Origin: Rasiella rasia
GTDB taxonomy: Bacteria > Bacteroidota > Bacteroidia > Flavobacteriales > Flavobacteriaceae
Length of the DNA stretch: 64,000 nucleotides
Assembly (NCBI RefSeq): GCF_011044175.1
Contig: NZ_CP049057.1
Location: 2,557,501 to 2,621,500 of the forward strand
Reading direction: 5' to 3'
Shown: positions 61,801 to 64,000 of the stretch, piece after piece
Layout: every line of letters starts with the position of its first letter
How positions within the stretch are numbered: the first letter of the stretch is position 1
Translations under genes and position numbers: made by a program
The notes under the pieces: model-generated
Databases searched by the model: none
Told to the model about the DNA's origin: nothing
What the model saw: the letters and a program-made list of their open reading frames with translations, nothing else

Positions 61801-64000
61801 TCCAAACTATGGAGTATGGGCAGCTGCAGATTGTGATGGTGATGGAGAGACCAATGGTACAGAAGTTACTAATGGTACAGATCCATTTGATCCTTGTGAT
61901 GTAACAGTTGCAACGATTCCGAACCCAGCAGATCCAAACTATGGAGTATGGGCAGCTGCGGATTGTGATGGTGATGGTGAGACAAACGGAGAAGAGGCTA
62001 CCAATGGTACAGATCCATTTGACTCATGTAGTGTTACTGTAGCGACTATTCCAACCAATCCTATGGCACCAGGAACTCCTGCACAGACTGCATACGATGA
62101 ATGGGCAGCTGCAGATTGTGATGGTGACGGTGTGAGCAATGGAGTAGAGGCCGAGACAGACGGAACAGATCCATACGATCCATGTTCTTACCTAGCGGCG
62201 AGTCAAGATATAACAATGGTTACTGCAGCATGGAATGATTTAGATTGTGATGGCGACGGGGTAACCAATGGAGACGAAGTAATTGATGGAACAAACCCAC
62301 AAGATCCTTGTGATTATATGGCTGGCAGTGTTAGTCGTCCAATGAGCGCAGCATGGGATTTACTAGATTGTGATGGTGATGGCGATCCAAACGGAACTGA
62401 TCCAGACCCACAAGACCCTTGTGTTGTTACTGCTGGTGTGTTACCAACCAATCCAATGAATCCAGGAAGTCCAGAACAAGCAGCATTTGATGCTTGGGCT
62501 GCAATAGACTGTGATGGTGATGGCGAGACAAACGGAGAAGAATTAATTAATGGAACTGACCCTTACGATCCTTGTGATGTAACAGTTGCGACCATCCCGG
62601 CACCTACAGATCCAAACTATGGAGTATGGGCAGCTGCAGATTGTGATGGTGATGGAGAGACTAATGGTACAGAAGTTACTAACGGTACAGATCCATTTGA
62701 TCCTTGTGATGTAACAGTTGCAACGATTCCGAACCCAGCAGATCCAAACTATGGAGTATGGGCAGCTGCAGATTGTGATGGTGATGGAGAGACAAACGGA
62801 GAAGAGGCTACCAATGGTACAGATCCATTTGACCCATGTAGTGTTACTGTAGCGACTATTCCAACCAATCCTATGGCACCAGGAACTCCTGCACAGACTG
62901 CATACGATGTATGGGCAGCTGCAGATTGTGATGGTGATGGTGTTACGAATGGAGACGAAGTAGCTCCTCCTGGAGGTGAACCAGGAACCAACCCATTTGA
63001 TCCTTGTGATTATAATGCTGTAGACCAAGATATAACAATGGTTACTGCAGCATGGAACGATTTAGATTGTGATGGCGACGGGGTAACCAATGGAGATGAA
63101 GTAATTGATGGAACAAACCCTCAAGACCCATGTGACTTTATGTTAAGCAGTCAGACTGTACCAACCACTATGGCATGGGAGGCATTAGATTGTGATGGCG
63201 ATGGAGTTACCAATGGTCAAGAAGTTATCGATGGTACTGATCCATTAGACGAATGTGATCTAGTTGTTGCTAACCAAACAGTGCCACCAAGTGCGGCATG
63301 GGAAGCGTTAGATTGTGATGGAGATGGAGTTACCAATGGTCAGGAAGTTATAGATGGAACTGATCCAGTAGATCCATGTGACTTTGTATTGGCTAGCGCA
63401 ACATTACCACCAAGTGCAGCATGGGAGGCATTAGATTGTGATGGTGATGGAGTTACCAATGGTCAAGAGATTATAGATGGAACTGATCCGTTAGATGAAT
63501 GTGACTTAATGTTCATGAACCAGACAGTACCACCAAGTCAGGCTTGGATAGATGGAGATTGTGACGGTGATGGTGTTACTAATGGTGATGAAGTTATCGA
63601 CGGAACTGATCCAGTAGATCCATGTGACTTTATGTTAGAGAATGCAACTGTACCTCAGACGATGGCATGGGAAGCATTAGATTGTGATGGCGATGGAGTT
63701 ACCAATGGTCAAGAAGTTATCGATGGAACTGATCCATTAGACGAATGTGATCTAGTTGTTGCTAACCAAACAGTACCACCAAGTGCGGCATGGGAAGCGT
63801 TAGATTGTGATGGCGATGGAGTTACCAATGGTCAGGAAGTTATAGATGGAACTGATCCTGTAGATCCATGTGACTTTATATTGGCTAGCGCAACATTACC
63901 ACCAAGTGCAGCATGGGAGGCATTAGATTGTGATGGTGATGGAGTTACCAATGGTCAAGAAGTTATCGATGGAACTGATCCGTTAGATGAATGTGACTTG
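55841..64000 (+). CDS. Giant exported protein with DUF11 and EF-hand/TSP3-like repeats (3' end outside window)
   Basis: The frame is open from ATG 55841 to the window end: 2720 codons without a stop. Order: signal peptide (about 1-35, ending SMAQ); two Cys-containing beta domains of about 110 residues (36-145, 146-250); DUF11-like and other Ig-like domains (260-715); a cadherin-like segment (about 720-820, NPPMAVDDTDS); a third copy of the N-terminal domain (823-927); two DUF11 domains (about 931-1050, 1053-1175); then from about 1182 some 35 units of the form DCDGDG--NG-E----GTDP-DPC. That loop has the EF-hand spacing D1, D3, D5, E12, as in thrombospondin type 3 calcium repeats. The C-terminus, where a T9SS sorting domain would lie, is not visible. 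A surface fibre or adhesin is inferred. Confidence 0.93.
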   Translation, partial: MEIFTLLLKKIKNNKLLKFLGIVLFLSYGQFSMAQCNITVISTSMTSACNDNGTSPDPSDDFFTADITVTFEMPPATGTLDLSGDSGSISVSVGSLDTATSHTFMGVVMSADGTAIDVTASFSDDAGCTLNEPAAGFAPASCSPDCVVTNISALNPSICNSNGTVGDPSDDFFTVDIEVEYSNPPASGTLDLTGDGTVSVAVGSLDGPTSHTFIGVMFPADGSPIDLTATFSATGCTLNVPTVTTAPSQCSIASGPGGLSISKSHCDWGYTTTDRYKIQYNMTLTNMGTEPVYNISALDDLGTPFGGDARILAIVSGSASSTDPPNTPVSFNGAYDGQSIGDIELLSIDPLTELDAGESINISICIEVDAVAALDMATVMNVVNVTANDATTGDAYATSGGDSETFQENNAILSAGLQVSNANPTVNTDGTTDFSYTITLRNSGSGDASNIQYTDTFDHLFGAAPAVPINTLTVTPVGAPALTFNPAFDGGSGINGGSSELLMAGQTMAAGTTAQYIVALNVGPTSNMSARVTQGIISGVDSGGRDVSDTSRRNTTADHDGVQCFCESTPVTLTFTPIPLITKTVISDTPASSGIEGNKDIVFQIEIENDASSPVDLMNIQVTDDINAMCPGNIVNVGTPTLVSSTALVDPNFNPSFTGLGFNDVFDGTSGTFEPGDNLIFSIEVEITQPCPGDNVASFTATSPAGTVTATVSSTAGINNPPMAVDDTDSTPVDTPITIDAIDNDSDPDGDTVFITEVDGMAITDGGAPVALGDGTIVQLVGGELVITPPPGSTAPISFSYTIEDGFGNSDTANIFITIDVCAITDITLSNISACDDGTTTGDPSDDTFTADVTVTFTDPPGTGNLVLSGDGSDSVAVGSLGSTTTYTFTSVTMAADGTSIDLTATFDSPSGCSFSNSNGTAPAACSIAQADVGITKTLTDTSPYQTGDLVTYTLVVSNAGTDTATNVVVTDTPTNLTIQSVVGGGCGSFPCTIPTILAGTPANDVTITVTATIDGPGAFDNVASVSADQVDSNPANDSDAVGNNGVAAGMADLVTVKTLTSGTSTPAESEVVTFTITVTNNGPDNATNITLDDTIPAGLTATGNNGNTGGAQASSYAAPTWTIPLLNSGESVTLLIEGTVNLGEDGNTITNTTTAASTPDQNDPSTAGDDLEESVVVTGCLDTDGDGDCDATDPDINDPCNFSPGSIPDTTNPIWQAADCDGDGETNGEETTNGTNPQDPCSNQMTVVPTNPGTPGTPAQTAYDIWAAADCDEDGVTNGVEAETDGTNPYDPCDYEVASQNIANVGPSWNDADCDGDGVTNGDENASGTDPQDPCSYNPILVTQPQTTMWLLADCDGDGTSNGQEVADGTDPMDPCDVTNQIVQTDPMTPGTPEQAAYDIWAAADCDGDGETNGEEVTNGTDPFDPCSVSTQTVQTNPMSPGTPAQNAYDVWAAADCDGDGETNGTEVTNGTDPFDPCDVTVATIPNPADPNYGVWAAADCDGDGETNGEEATNGTDPFDSCSVTVATIPTNPMAPGTPAQTAYDEWAAADCDGDGVSNGVEAETDGTDPYDPCSYLAASQDITMVTAAWNDLDCDGDGVTNGDEVIDGTNPQDPCDYIAGSVSRPMSAAWDLLDCDGDGDPNGTDPDPQDPCVVTAGVLPTNPMNPGSPEQAAFDAWAAIDCDGDGETNGEELINGTDPYDPCDVTVATIPAPTDPNYGVWAAADCDGDGETNGTEVTNGTDPFDPCDVTVATIPNPADPNYGVWAAADCDGDGETNGEEATNGTDPFDSCSVTVATIPTNPMAPGTPAQTAYDEWAAADCDGDGVSNGVEAETDGTDPYDPCSYLAASQDITMVTAAWNDLDCDGDGVTNGDEVIDGTNPQDPCDYMAGSVTGPMSAAWDLLDCDGDGDPNGTDPDPQDPCVVTAGVLPTNPMNPGSPEQAAFDAWAAIDCDGDGETNGEELINGTDPYDPCDVTVATIPAPTDPNYGVWAAADCDGDGETNGTEVTNGTDPFDPCDVTVATIPNPADPNYGVWAAADCDGDGETNGEEATNGTDPFDSCSVTVATIPTNPMAPGTPAQTAYDEWAAADCDGDGVSNGVEAETDGTDPYDPCSYLAASQDITMVTAAWNDLDCDGDGVTNGDEVIDGTNPQDPCDYMAGSVSRPMSAAWDLLDCDGDGDPNGTDPDPQDPCVVTAGVLPTNPMNPGSPEQAAFDAWAAIDCDGDGETNGEELINGTDPYDPCDVTVATIPAPTDPNYGVWAAADCDGDGETNGTEVTNGTDPFDPCDVTVATIPNPADPNYGVWAAADCDGDGETNGEEATNGTDPFDPCSVTVATIPTNPMAPGTPAQTAYDVWAAADCDGDGVTNGDEVAPPGGEPGTNPFDPCDYNAVDQDITMVTAAWNDLDCDGDGVTNGDEVIDGTNPQDPCDFMLSSQTVPTTMAWEALDCDGDGVTNGQEVIDGTDPLDECDLVVANQTVPPSAAWEALDCDGDGVTNGQEVIDGTDPVDPCDFVLASATLPPSAAWEALDCDGDGVTNGQEIIDGTDPLDECDLMFMNQTVPPSQAWIDGDCDGDGVTNGDEVIDGTDPVDPCDFMLENATVPQTMAWEALDCDGDGVTNGQEVIDGTDPLDECDLVVANQTVPPSAAWEALDCDGDGVTNGQEVIDGTDPVDPCDFILASATLPPSAAWEALDCDGDGVTNGQEVIDGTDPLDECDL
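55946..58620 (+). repeat. Three dispersed copies of a Cys-containing beta domain
   Basis: Copies lie at about 55946-56266, 56276-56590 and 58309-58620. Shared blocks are GDPSDDFFTADITV, V-VGSL----SHTF-GV and ADG--IDLTATF. The first two are adjacent; the third stands after the cadherin-like segment. They are diverged in DNA. Confidence 0.8.
60194..62942 (+). repeat. 810-bp higher-order tandem repeat, about 3.4 copies
   Basis: Copies start at 60194, 61004, 61814 and 62624; the fourth is cut off near 62942. Each 810-bp unit is exactly 270 codons and holds six DCDGDG units with linkers of different length. Copies one and two differ at roughly a dozen bases by eye, scattered plus one small cluster near 60705. 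The fifth unit in each copy is degenerate (DPNGTDPDPQDPC). Confidence 0.93.
63187..64000 (+). repeat. Tandem 41-codon calcium-loop units
   Basis: Seven units of 123 bp are seen to the window end, each DCDGDGVTNG-EVIDGTDP then DEC or DPC, then a linker such as VPPSAAWEAL. PLDEC and PVDPC types alternate. A four-unit block of 492 bp is nearly repeated: 63182 onward matches 63674 onward. Confidence 0.9.

Noticed and set aside
60194-62942. CRISPR-like or satellite repeat
   Set aside because: The repeat units are 810 bp, in frame and protein coding; there are no short direct repeats with unique spacers and no cas genes.
57700-63028. A series of minus-strand ORFs (for example 60319-60519, 61129-61329, 61939-62139 with identical products)
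   Set aside because: They are mirror images of the 810-bp repeat in the giant plus-strand gene; Ser/Pro/Ala-rich composition comes from the opposite strand of the DCDGDG codons, and they have no signals of their own.

Overview
The window comes from a low-GC member of the Flavobacteriaceae (phylum Bacteroidota), possibly marine. The evidence is the set of type IX secretion (T9SS) genes (a PorP/SprF protein, a PorG-like protein and a cargo protein with a type B sorting domain), the FolK-deoxynucleoside kinase fusion, a Bacteroidota envelope cluster (CBS, nadK, porG, uppS, bamA, ompH, ompH, murI), promoters of the TTG-N19/20-TAnnTTTG kind, and almost no Shine-Dalgarno sequences. The species cannot be named from the sequence alone. 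No insertion sequence, prophage, CRISPR array, rRNA or integrase was seen.

Layout. 1-7154: a tripartite efflux operon (two MacB-type permeases, two membrane-fusion proteins, one TolC-like channel) ending in tsaB. 7160-11367: three paralogous secreted proteins of unknown function around a membrane-tethered TPR/AraC regulator. 11594-15842: mscS, a DUF255 thioredoxin-like protein, a dodecin and an Nfu-type Fe-S scaffold. 15918-22336: a 1793-residue repeat-rich T9SS cargo protein with its PorP/SprF partner. 22370-26668: a VWA lipoprotein and a LytS/LytTR two-component pair. 26736-34711: the envelope-biogenesis cluster on the minus strand. 34795-39615: pdxJ, an alpha/beta hydrolase, a FadL-like channel with a GDSL lipoprotein, and a small holin-like membrane protein. 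39697-43029: tig, clpP, clpX. 43132-53918: a small lipoprotein, a GH3 protein, a DUF2797 protein, an AsmA protein, a queuosine-precursor transporter, folK-dNK, a SpoU methyltransferase and mutS. 54182-54457: tRNA-Leu(UAA) and tRNA-Gly(GCC). 55042-55164: a 40-residue lipoprotein overlapping a membrane-protein gene. 55841-64000: the first 2720 codons of a giant exported protein that runs off the window, ending in about 35 EF-hand/TSP3-like units, many inside an almost identical 810-bp tandem repeat.

How the genes fit together. Much of the window serves the outer membrane and cell surface: outer-membrane protein assembly (BamA, OmpH/Skp), undecaprenyl phosphate supply (UppS), T9SS parts and cargo, small-molecule export, and lipid uptake or cleavage. 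Protein quality control (Tig-ClpPX) and DNA repair (MutS) are housekeeping. The least explained parts are the giant calcium-loop repeat protein, the three-paralog locus with its transmembrane regulator, and the small lipoprotein with overlapping membrane gene.
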